A stretch of 64,000 nucleotides of DNA from DATBAX01 sp963762965 (GTDB lineage Bacteria > Acidobacteriota > Terriglobia > Terriglobales > Acidobacteriaceae): contig CAVXME010000001.1 of the NCBI GenBank assembly GCA_963762965.1, positions 1,240,001 through 1,304,000 on the forward strand. The letters run 5' to 3'. Positions 7,031 through 14,302 of the stretch are shown one piece after another. The position numbers and the translations under genes were made by a program. Each line of letters opens with the position of its first letter. Positions within the stretch are counted from its first letter, which is position 1. The notes beneath the pieces were generated by a model. That model was given only the letters and a program-made list of their open reading frames with translations. It did no database searches and was not told where the DNA came from.

Positions 7031-9859
7031 TTACACTCCCACGGGCTGCGCACTCGGTTTCCCGCTCAGCAATTGCCGCAACACATACTGCAGAATCCCG
7101 CCGTTGGCATAGTAAAGCGCTTCCTGCGGCGTATCGATGCGAACCAAAGCGCTGAATTCTTTCATCTGACTGTTGGCCGTGGCACGAACTTTGACCTGAC
7201 GTCCAGCTGTGAAGTTTTCCACTAAGTCACGAACTCCGGCAATCTCGAAGACTTCTTCTCCAGTTAAATTCAGCGACTGCGCCGTCTCTCCCGCCAAAAA
7301 TTGCAGAGGCAAAATCCCCATGCCGACTAAATTCGAGCGATGAATGCGTTCATAGCTTTCCGCAATCACCGCGCGAACGCCCAGGAGACGCGGTCCCTTC
7401 GCCGCCCAATCGCGCGACGATCCAGACCCGTATTCTTTGCCCGCGAGGATCACCAGGGGCACGCCTTCCGCAATATATTTTTCGGAAGCTTCGAAGATCG
7501 ACATCTCCGCGCCATCGGGAAGATGTTTGGCGAATCCGCCTTCCAAGTTGACCATCTTGTTGCGCAGGCGAACATTGGCAAACGTTCCGCGCACCATCAC
7601 CTCGTGATTGCCACGACGCGAACCATAGGAATTGAATTCGGCAGGCTTTACGCCGTGTTCCTGCAAGTATTTTCCCGCCGGACTGTCTTTCTTGATCGAT
7701 CCCGCCGGAGAAATGTGATCGGTGGTAACGCTGTCACCGAGGACGGCCAGCACACGCGCGTTCTTGATGTCCTCAACCGCGGACGGCTTCAAGGTCATGC
7801 CATCAAAAAACGGCGCTTTACGAATGTATGTGGAATCTTTCTCCCAGGTATAGGTCTCGCCCTTGGGGACGGGCAGGCCGCGCCAGTGTGCATCACCGTG
7901 GTACACCTCGCCGTAGCTCCGTCGAAACATGTCCGACGAGATGGATTTCTCCATCGTTTCTTCCACTTCGCGCTGTGTCGGCCAGAGGTCCGCGAGATAA
8001 ACCGGCTTGCCGTCTTTCCCATTGCCAATGGGATCTTTGCGCAAATCGATATCGATGCGGCCAGCCAGCGCAAACGCCACCACCAGCGGCGGCGACATTA
8101 AATAATTCGCGCGGACATCGGGATTAATGCGGCCCTCAAAGTTGCGATTTCCCGAGAGCACCGAAGCCACCACCAGATTATTCTCGTCGATGGCCTTCGA
8201 AACTTCTTCCGGCAATGGCCCCGAATTTCCAATGCAGGTCGTACATCCATATCCCACAATATGAAATTTCAATTTCTCGAGATATGGCGTGAGCCCAGCG
8301 CGTTCCAGATAATCGCGCACCACTTTCGATCCCGGCGCCAGCGACGTTTTCACTGAGTGAGGCATTTGCAATCCGCGTTCGACAGCTTTCTTGGCCAGCA
8401 ATCCCGCCGCCAGCATCACCGAGGGATTCGAAGTGTTCGTACAGCTCGTAATCGCCGCAATCACCACGCTGCCGTGCCGCAGCGTCTTCTTCACATCCGG
8501 AGAAACATGCTCTTCCACCAACTGATTTTCCACTCCGACCGGATTGCCGCCTTCCTGTTCCCAGCGATCCACCTGCTTCGGCACGCTACCCGAAGACGCA
8601 CTGCCAGATCCCACTGCAAGCGGCACCGCAGTTTTCGCCGCGGATGGCGCCTTCATCAGCGAAGGCAGCGCCATCCGAAATGATTCTCCCGCTTGCGATA
8701 GCAGCACCCGATCCTGCGGACGCTTCGGCCCCGCCAAGCTTGACTCCACCGTCGAAAGATCCAGCGCCAGCAACTCCGAATAGGTCGCCTCGGGAGTCTT
8801 CTCGTCGTGGAACAATCCCTGCTCGCGGCAGTAAGCCTCGACCAACGCAATCTGCTCTTCGGTGCGTCCGGTGAGCCGCAGATAAGTGAGGCTTTCTTTA
8901 TCGACCGGGGAAATTCCGCAAGTCGCGCCGTATTCCGGAGACATATTTCCAATCGTCGCACGGTCGGCCAGCGGCAACTCCTGCAATCCGGGCCCAAAAT
9001 ATTCCACGAATTTTCCCACCACGCCATGCTTGCGCAGCATTTCGGTGATGGTCAAAACCAAATCCGTGGCTGTCGCTCCCTCGCGCAGCCTTCCGGTCAG
9101 CTTCACTCCAACCACCTGCGGAATCAGCATGGACACTGGCTGTCCCAGCATCGCCGCCTCGGCTTCAATGCCGCCCACGCCCCATCCCAGAACTCCCAGG
9201 CCGTTAATCATGGTGGTGTGCGAATCCGTGCCCACCAGCGTGTCGGGATACGCCACGCGCTTGCCGTTCGCCTCCTGCACAAAAACCACGCGCGCCAGAT
9301 ATTCCAGATTCACCTGATGCACAATCCCCGTGTCCGGCGGAACGATGGCCAGATTGCGAAAGGCAGTTTGCCCCCAGCGCAGAAACGCGTAGCGTTCTTT
9401 ATTGCGAATGAATTCGAGTTCAGCATTGAGCTGAAACGCTTGCGGGGTGCCGAATTCGTCCACCTGCACCGAGTGATCAATCACCAGTTCCGCGGGTTGC
9501 AGTGGATTAATTAACGACGGATCGCCGGAAAGCTGCCGCATGGCGTCACGCATCGCCGCGAGATCGACGACCGCGGGCACACCGGTAAAATCCTGCAACA
9601 ACACGCGGCTGGGGGTGAAGGCAATTTCTTTTTCTGGCAGGCCTGCCGCCGCTTTCGTGCCCCACGCGGCCAGCGCGTGGATGTCTTTCTCCGTCACATT
9701 GCGGCCATCTTCGGTGCGCAGCAGGTTCTCCAGCAGAATGCGCAGCGAATACGGCAAATGTTTGGTCGAAACCCCTTGCTTGTCGAGCGCGTCCAGACGG
9801 TAAATTTCGTAATCATGCCCGCCCACCCGCAGAGTCGAACGGCTGCCAAAGCTGTCCAT
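7031..9859 (-). CDS. acnA: Aconitate hydratase A
   Basis: Aconitase interconverts citrate and isocitrate in the TCA cycle with a [4Fe-4S] cluster. Cluster ligands are visible in AITSCTNTSNPSVM and GYGCTTCIGNSGPLP; active-site signatures VGTDSHTTMINGLGVLGWGVG and the swivel-domain GSGSSRDWAAKG are also present. At 942 residues it is about 50 longer than E. coli AcnA (891). Much of the excess is an Ala/Ser/Gly/Pro-rich insertion around residues 400-440, just before the first cluster cysteine. The gene stands alone with a hairpin terminator behind it; AcnA/IRP-type enzymes can also bind RNA when the cluster is lost, which cannot be judged here. Confidence 0.96.
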   Translation of the reverse strand: MDSFGSRSTLRVGGHDYEIYRLDALDKQGVSTKHLPYSLRILLENLLRTEDGRNVTEKDIHALAAWGTKAAAGLPEKEIAFTPSRVLLQDFTGVPAVVDLAAMRDAMRQLSGDPSLINPLQPAELVIDHSVQVDEFGTPQAFQLNAELEFIRNKERYAFLRWGQTAFRNLAIVPPDTGIVHQVNLEYLARVVFVQEANGKRVAYPDTLVGTDSHTTMINGLGVLGWGVGGIEAEAAMLGQPVSMLIPQVVGVKLTGRLREGATATDLVLTITEMLRKHGVVGKFVEYFGPGLQELPLADRATIGNMSPEYGATCGISPVDKESLTYLRLTGRTEEQIALVEAYCREQGLFHDEKTPEATYSELLALDLSTVESSLAGPKRPQDRVLLSQAGESFRMALPSLMKAPSAAKTAVPLAVGSGSASSGSVPKQVDRWEQEGGNPVGVENQLVEEHVSPDVKKTLRHGSVVIAAITSCTNTSNPSVMLAAGLLAKKAVERGLQMPHSVKTSLAPGSKVVRDYLERAGLTPYLEKLKFHIVGYGCTTCIGNSGPLPEEVSKAIDENNLVVASVLSGNRNFEGRINPDVRANYLMSPPLVVAFALAGRIDIDLRKDPIGNGKDGKPVYLADLWPTQREVEETMEKSISSDMFRRSYGEVYHGDAHWRGLPVPKGETYTWEKDSTYIRKAPFFDGMTLKPSAVEDIKNARVLAVLGDSVTTDHISPAGSIKKDSPAGKYLQEHGVKPAEFNSYGSRRGNHEVMVRGTFANVRLRNKMVNLEGGFAKHLPDGAEMSIFEASEKYIAEGVPLVILAGKEYGSGSSRDWAAKGPRLLGVRAVIAESYERIHRSNLVGMGILPLQFLAGETAQSLNLTGEEVFEIAGVRDLVENFTAGRQVKVRATANSQMKEFSALVRIDTPQEALYYANGGILQYVLRQLLSGKPSAQPVGV

Positions 9860-9971
9860 AGAGGATTGCCTTCCTGAAATAGTTGATGCAGAACTCTATA
9901 GTTTAGTCGTTCCGCGCCAGATTGCGTAGTGCGAGGGCCTATGTGGCATGAGACCGTGTGGCATGGACCGT

Positions 9972-9993
9972 GTGGCGCGGACACTCTTGTCCG
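9972..9993. repeat. Single arm of the GTGGCGCGGACA element
   Basis: A 22-base sequence beginning GTGGCGCGGACA and ending CTTGTCCG, identical to the left arm of the palindromic element inside mnmE (42496-42517). The second arm is absent here. Confidence 0.75.
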
Positions 9994-10103
9994 TGGCTTT
10001 TGACGTTGAATGTCGAGAAGTTCTCCCTCGGCCATGCCCTTAAACGTCCGCCTCACCCGCGCCAAGCTTTTGATCTCGCAGACATCGCCCCACCGGGGGT
10101 GCT

Positions 10104-10134
10104 CCCATTTTCCCCCGCTTTTGGGAAAAGTGGG
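10104..10134. repeat. Hairpin repeat CCCATTTTCCC class
   Basis: CCCATTTTCCC, an 8-base loop and GGGAAAAGTGGG. A related hairpin lies at 13434-13464 at the end of the DinB-like gene. Confidence 0.65.
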
Positions 10135-10236
10135 AACCACGGAAGCCGGAAGAGTGTTCTTTGGATGGATATGGACCTGACCTTGAGTCTGGCACTAAAT
10201 GGTGAGCTGCGAAACCGTACTTCAGTGCATAAGACA

Positions 10237-10734
10237 CTACACGAAACCGGCTTGTTCAAGTCTGCGTAGAAGCAAGGAAACAAAACTCAAATGGTCAAGG
10301 CAAATGTCCGGATTATCCACTACTGTGTAATCGTGGCCACGCGGGTTGCGAATCGCCCACATTCCACCCGCAAAGATGAATCTGTATCCTTTCTGTTCGT
10401 CAATCTCGCTGGTCGTCTTTAGGGGCGTTAGTTGTAGTTTGGGTTTCGCCTCGTCGAATGCGTCCATCATTAACTTAAAGCCAGATTCGGTCAGAAGGCC
10501 CGAATGGGTCTGAACTTTGTTGTCGAGGTACTTGAAAGCTAGAAATGTCGCCTCCGGATAGTGCCCGTCGTCATACAATTCCTTTACCTTGGCTGGCAAG
10601 CTAGGATGAACGTTCCGGGTATCAAATGGATGCAAGGAGTGGGTTTCTGGGGTAGGTCGGGTCGCAGGTTCCAGTCTTGGCAGCCTGGCTAGTGCGCGGG
10701 CGATCGCCTCGAATTGCGCGATACTACTTGGCAT
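10237..10734 (-). CDS. TIGR02391-like protein
   Basis: 165 residues. The central and C-terminal part matches what I know of the TIGR02391 (Ymh-type) family: FHP/VHPSL near residue 42, KELYDDGHYPEATFLAFKYL, SG near 80, LMMDAF, GYRFIFAGGMWAIRNPRGHD and a closing LSFVSLLLRRLEQAGF. The RNPRGHD segment recalls the R-x4-6-H motif of HEPN-fold RNases, so an RNA-directed role is possible but unproven. Members of this family often sit near restriction or abortive-infection genes. The start overlaps the end of the DUF5343-like gene by 11 bases, so the two are translationally coupled. No restriction-modification gene is nearby. Confidence 0.75.
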   Translation of the reverse strand: MPSSIAQFEAIARALARLPRLEPATRPTPETHSLHPFDTRNVHPSLPAKVKELYDDGHYPEATFLAFKYLDNKVQTHSGLLTESGFKLMMDAFDEAKPKLQLTPLKTTSEIDEQKGYRFIFAGGMWAIRNPRGHDYTVVDNPDICLDHLSFVSLLLRRLEQAGFV

Positions 10735-11395
10735 TCAGCAGATTCTCCCGAATGCTTCGGAAAATCCGGTCGTACGTTTCTTGATCCGCAGCTGGCGGTA
10801 AATTTACTTCAATTCGCACTGTTAATCCGACATTGCGGAGCTGCCCGTTACCTCCGCCTCCTTTGCCATTATCCGTCGGGAATGTTTCAATTTTCGACTC
10901 CTTGACCTTGGCAGTCTTTGCCTTCGTATCCTTGGTTTTTATTGAAGGTTTTGTCGGCGCTGGCGTATCTCCATGACCTGCAAAGCTAGCAAGGACTTGG
11001 AAGGTTGCAGTCTGCCTCCGGCCGATGAGATCACTGGTTTGGTCAGATGTACGGAAGAATGATATGAGTTTGTCGTCGGAGAGGTTCCAAGCATTGTCAG
11101 CGTGAAGTGAGAAAAGATCGTGGTAGGCCGCTTTGACCATTTCCTCGAACGCTTTTTGAAACTCCTCATCACTATGCTTCGAAAATGCGGCCGCAGCTTT
11201 TGTGGTCTTGTTTCCCTCTTCATCAATCGCACCAATAAATCGAAGAATATTAATGAGATAGCTTTCGTTATTCGACGCTATCCCGAGCTTCTTCAATGTT
11301 TCGGCATTAACTTTTGTGGGGAACGAATTTCGGAATTGACTAATAGCTGCGGCGATGCCGCCACTTCCGGAAATATACGGATGTTTTTCGGCCAC
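10724..11395 (-). CDS. DUF5343-like protein
   Basis: 223 residues. The first 130 resemble the DUF5343 family: KHPYISGSGGIAAAISQFRN, FPTKVNAETLKKLGIASNNE, YLINILRFIGAIDEEGNKTT and FRTSDQTSDLIGRRQ, a winged-helix-like layout. A Lys/Thr-rich linker (about 150-170) joins it to a conserved C-terminal segment LTVRIEVNLPPAADQETYDRIFRSIRENLL. It is the promoter-proximal member of a two-gene unit with the TIGR02391-like protein. Proteins of this type have been seen with mobile or defence-related genes; the biochemical function is not known to me. The family call is from pattern recognition only. Confidence 0.7.
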   Translation of the reverse strand: MAEKHPYISGSGGIAAAISQFRNSFPTKVNAETLKKLGIASNNESYLINILRFIGAIDEEGNKTTKAAAAFSKHSDEEFQKAFEEMVKAAYHDLFSLHADNAWNLSDDKLISFFRTSDQTSDLIGRRQTATFQVLASFAGHGDTPAPTKPSIKTKDTKAKTAKVKESKIETFPTDNGKGGGGNGQLRNVGLTVRIEVNLPPAADQETYDRIFRSIRENLLNAK

Positions 11396-11577
11396 ATTTG
11401 TACCTCTGGGCGGAATTGTATCAGTGAAGCCAAACGGAGGGCTGCGTCATTCTTTTCACTTTCTTTGGGAAAAGGGCGGGCAAGCTCAGATGCTCGTCTC
11501 TGCGGATATGCTATCGCGCGACCGGCTTCCAAAAGAGCATTGTGTTGTACCCGCCTATAGAAAACGTGATCCAGGAA

Positions 11578-12213
11578 CTAGTTGTCGTCATCATCGTCGG
11601 TCGTTGATTTGATCAGCACCCGCGCCGCAAAACCGATGTTGTACCACTCCTGCGGGGTCAATATCCTCTTCCCGCCGTTGGCGGGCCACGGATCCCTGAC
11701 CGTCGCTGCGACCACGTTCCATGCCCCGTTGGTCGTGTTTATGTCGGAGGTCAGGGCGGTCAGCACCGTTGCGTGACCGAGAGCTCCCACAATCAGGGGG
11801 CGATCCCTGCGCAAATCAAGCACGGCCGTGGTTGCGTTCACCGTCAAGGAGTCAGCTTGAGAGGTGAATTCTTCCCCGTCGTCATCTTTCCACTTGCGGT
11901 TCAGGTCCTCCAGAATCTGCTGCGGTTGCCCGGGCATATTCACAATCGATCCCCAGGTCTCCTTAACTATTCTTTTCTGATCGACTGAATGGCCCCAATA
12001 AGCGAAAACCATCTGGATACAGGCAGCCCAGCACCACTCCGGCATTTGTTGATAAGCTTGAACTCCATCAAGCCTGCCTGATGGGATGCCTGCCGTACAT
12101 CTGCTAATCCAGGGGGTTAGTTGTCCGCAGTTCTCTTCCGCCCGCAAGGCTATTGGAATGAAAGAGCCAGCAACACCGAAGACCATGTTCTTGAGAAGAC
12201 CGCGTCTGTTCAT
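11578..12213 (-). CDS. Secreted papain-like cysteine protease (C70/AvrRpt2-like)
   Basis: The N terminus MNRRGLLKNMVFGVAGSFIP followed by ALRAEE resembles a Tat signal with a twin arginine. The mature part has the papain-fold signature QQMPEWCWAACIQMVFAYWG with the probable nucleophile Cys61, the histidine in VGALGHATVL (His147), and a later Asp in TVRDPWPANGGKRIL, as in Peptidase_C70 (AvrRpt2-type) and C39-like families. It ends in an acidic TTDDDDDN tail. Length 211. It would act outside the cytoplasm. It reads in the same direction as the DUF5343-like pair, but 182 bases separate them. Physiological substrate unknown. Confidence 0.72.
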   Translation of the reverse strand: MNRRGLLKNMVFGVAGSFIPIALRAEENCGQLTPWISRCTAGIPSGRLDGVQAYQQMPEWCWAACIQMVFAYWGHSVDQKRIVKETWGSIVNMPGQPQQILEDLNRKWKDDDGEEFTSQADSLTVNATTAVLDLRRDRPLIVGALGHATVLTALTSDINTTNGAWNVVAATVRDPWPANGGKRILTPQEWYNIGFAARVLIKSTTDDDDDN

Positions 12214-12405
12214 ACAACTCTCCTTTTCGTACGCAGCCCCTCATATGCGGCCCCCTCAGCTGCATAAAATACCGCAAATAATACAACGGAGGCCATCGTC
12301 AGACCATGGCCAGACGCTTTTGTTCTGTTTTTGTAACAGGAAGGAGTTTTTCATCCACCGGTACCACCTCAATCCGAAGTGTCTTTCGAGGGATACAATA
12401 TTTGC

Positions 12406-12645
12406 ATGACGCGGGGAACTCAAGAGCTGCTCAAGAAAGCCCTTGCCCTTCCCGACAAAGAACGCGCGGATCTGGCTGGCTGTTTGATCGATAGTTTGGA
12501 CGACACCGTCGATGAAAATGCGGAAGCGGCGTGGCAGGAAGAAATCGTTCGTCGTCTCGAAGATGTTCGATCCGGCAAGGTGAAGACTACTTCCTGGGGC
12601 GAAGTCCGCGAGAAGGGGCGCACGCTGCTCCGTAGTTTCGCTTGA
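12406..12645 (+). CDS. Addiction-module antitoxin-like protein, solitary
   Basis: 79 residues of the TIGR02574 putative addiction-module type: ELLKKALALPDKERADLAGC, LIDSLDD, AAWQEEIVRRLEDVRSGKVK and a final WGEVREKGRTLL. Such proteins are usually the first gene of a pair with a RelE/ParE-type toxin. Here no toxin follows; the next 120 bases are a repeat. I start at ATG 12406; the frame upstream has no better start. It resembles the second antitoxin at 13506, so the two loci may be duplicates, one having lost its toxin. Confidence 0.78.
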   Translation: MTRGTQELLKKALALPDKERADLAGCLIDSLDDTVDENAEAAWQEEIVRRLEDVRSGKVKTTSWGEVREKGRTLLRSFA

Positions 12646-12660
12646 AACATATCTCTTAAG

Positions 12661-12782
12661 TGTCATCCCGAAGATCCGGCGCAGTTCAGCCGGGCGAGGG
12701 ATCTCGCGCGAAACCAGCACAATTGCCGCCCGCGAGCGTTGGCCCGCTACACGCAAGATCCTTCGCAAACTCAGGATGACAC
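12661..12782. repeat. Interspersed composite repeat, TGTCATCCCGAAG ... CAGGATGACA
   Basis: Starts TGTCATCCCGAAG and ends in the inverse form CTCAGGATGACA. The first 49 bases recur in inverted orientation at 28600-28648 with one mismatch. Confidence 0.75.
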
Positions 12783-12843
12783 TTCTAGGTATAATTGGAG
12801 AAATTTCAGCCTGCCCTGAACACATTCCACCTGGAGGAACCCC

Positions 12844-13485
12844 ATGCAACTCCACCTTTCCGAAGCCATACAAATTCTGGAACGCGGGCCGGGGACGGTC
12901 AATCAGATGCTCCGCGGGCTGCCGGAGCCATGGGTGCGCGCGACCGAAGGCGGGAATACATGGAGTTGTTACGACGTTGTGGGACACCTCATCCACGGCG
13001 AACTTACGGATTGGATGCCCCGAGCCCGCATCATTCTCGAACATGGCGAGAGCCGCAGTTTTGATCCCTTCGACCGGTTGGCGCAGTTTAAAGAAGATAA
13101 AACGCAGCCACTGGATCGTCTGCTCGATCGTTTTCAGGAACTGCGCACACAGGGTCTCGATGCCCTGCGCGGCTTGCATTTAACACCTAAGGATTTTTCC
13201 CGCACCGGCATTCATCCCGCGATCGGCCGCGTCACGCTCGGGCAACTGCTGGCCACCTGGACGGTGCATGACCTGACCCACATCTCCCAAATCAGCCGCG
13301 TCCTGGCGAAACAATATGAGGTCGAGGTTGGCCCGTGGAAAGGGGGCATCGGCATCCTGAATATTAAGATTGATCGCTCGGGAGACGATCTCTCCAAAAG
13401 GATCGTCCGGGACAGAAGCCTTAAACCGGATGCCCCATTTCTCGCCGTTTTTGCGAGAAGCGGGAACCCACCGGCCATGCGATAG
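12844..13485 (+). CDS. DinB-like four-helix bundle protein
   Basis: DinB/YfiT-type proteins are four-helix bundles with a three-histidine metal site; known members include thiol transferases. Candidate ligands are His in VVGHLIHGEL (about residue 48) and the two in WTVHDLTHISQISR (about 140-145). The core ends near GPWKGGIGILN (about residue 170). The remaining 40 residues run into a hairpin repeat (13434-13464) and look like read-through, so the real C terminus may once have been earlier. Start ATG 12844 follows GGAGG with good spacing. Function of this member is unknown. Confidence 0.78.
   Translation: MQLHLSEAIQILERGPGTVNQMLRGLPEPWVRATEGGNTWSCYDVVGHLIHGELTDWMPRARIILEHGESRSFDPFDRLAQFKEDKTQPLDRLLDRFQELRTQGLDALRGLHLTPKDFSRTGIHPAIGRVTLGQLLATWTVHDLTHISQISRVLAKQYEVEVGPWKGGIGILNIKIDRSGDDLSKRIVRDRSLKPDAPFLAVFARSGNPPAMR
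13434..13464. repeat. Hairpin repeat at the 3' end of the DinB-like gene
   Basis: CCCATTTCTCGC, a 7-base loop and GCGAGAAGCGGG, related to 10104-10134. It is translated as the tail of the DinB-like protein. Confidence 0.65.
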
Positions 13486-13505
13486 AATGGGCAGACGAGG
13501 TGGTC

Positions 13506-13754
13506 ATGGCACAAATGACGCCACAAGTTTCCGAGGTGCTCGAGAAAGCGCTCACGCTTTCCACTCGAGAGCGCGGCTTGTTGATCGATCGCTTGATCGA
13601 AAGCCTCGATGAAGGCCCAGCAGAAGAAGGAGTCGAGGGGGCATGGGCGCAGGAAATCAAGGGCCGGGTGGATGATATCCATTCCGGCAAGGTCAAAATG
13701 ATTCCGGGTGACGAAGTGCTCCGTAAGCTGGCTAAAGAGTTCCCGGATGAATAG
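13506..13754 (+). CDS. Addiction-module antitoxin-like protein
   Basis: 82 residues of the TIGR02574 type: VSEVLEKALTLSTRERGLLI, DRLIESLDE, GAWAQEIKGRVDDIHSGKVK and a final DEVLRKLAKEF. GAGG lies just before ATG 13506. Its stop codon overlaps the start of a ParE/RelE-type toxin frame at 13747 by 8 bases, the usual coupled antitoxin-toxin order. The antitoxin looks intact while the toxin is frameshifted. It probably bound its own promoter and the toxin, by analogy with the family. Confidence 0.82.
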   Translation: MAQMTPQVSEVLEKALTLSTRERGLLIDRLIESLDEGPAEEGVEGAWAQEIKGRVDDIHSGKVKMIPGDEVLRKLAKEFPDE

Positions 13755-14047
13755 TAAGCGGTTCCGATTTCACCCTGAAGCGGCAGAAGATTTCAGGGGA
13801 GCCATCGGGTGGTACCGCAGCCGAAGTCCAAGCCTAGGATCAGAATTCCGCAAGATGGTGTCGGATGCGATCCAGCGTATTTTCCCAGACACCCCAACGC
13901 TGGCCCAAGTATTTATACAGCACCCGGCGGTTCGTGCTTCAACGCTTCCCGTTTTCCATAATTTACCTGAATGACTCCGACGCATTGAGCATCGTAGCCG
14001 TGGCCCACAACAAGCGAAGTCCCGGATACTGGAAAAAGCGGCGCTAG
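13747..14047 (+). pseudogene. ParE/RelE-type toxin, frameshifted
   Basis: The frame starting at ATG 13747 reads MNSKRFRFHPEAAEDFRGAI, GWYRSRSPSLGSEFRKMVSD and AIQRI, typical of the ParE/RelE N terminus. The expected C terminus is in the next frame: QRWPKYLYSTRRFVLQRFPF, SIIYLNDSDALSIVAVAHNK and RSPGYWKKRR. Removing one base near 13880-13886 (the TTTTCCC run) joins them into a normal-length toxin of about 99 residues. As given the first frame ends at 13974. This is either a genuine loss of toxin with the antitoxin kept, or a homopolymer error in the sequence. Confidence 0.8.
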
Positions 14048-14076
14048 AGTGCATGTGGAACACTACCTTCAGAAAG

Positions 14077-14293
14077 CTAATGCGCTGCCGTCCACACCTG
14101 GTCGATCACGACTGCCATCATGAACAGCAGGTAGATGCGAAGCGCCCAGACCAGCACGAGCTGGCGGGCCTTTGAGGTGCCGCCGCGGGATGGGATGCTT
14201 CTTCGCCCGCACCAACTGATCATGCTCCAGCGACGACCAGACCAAATTCTGGTCCGCGCTGGAAAAAACTGTCTCTTGTTCTTTTTTCACCAT
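14077..14293 (-). pseudogene. Small one-helix membrane protein, apparently frameshifted
   Basis: Starting at ATG 14293, 10 bases after the NRAMP stop, the frame reads MVKKEQETVFSSADQNLVWS then LEHDQLVRAKKHPI. In the neighbouring frame follow GGTSKARQLVLVWALRIYLL and FMMAVVIDQVWTAAH, a clear transmembrane helix. Dropping one C in the CCC run near 14185 gives a 71-residue protein. Without that change the protein ends in a non-membrane tail at 14069. No known family recognised. The tight spacing suggests co-expression with the NRAMP transporter. Confidence 0.45.
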
Positions 14294-14302
14294 AAGCTTG
14301 CT

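Larger units (their letters stand above)
9860..10236. other. Intergenic stretch with repeats upstream of acnA
   Basis: 377 bases without a convincing gene. It holds a 14-base imperfect duplication around ACCGTGTGGC (about 9953-9980), one 22-base arm (9972-9993) of the element also found in mnmE, and the hairpin at 10104-10134. The acnA promoter should lie just above 9860 but I could not assign it. Confidence 0.6.

Noticed and set aside
12256..13179. 307-codon open frame on the minus strand
   Set aside because: It runs antisense through an antitoxin gene, a repeat and a DinB-like gene, all supported by family motifs.
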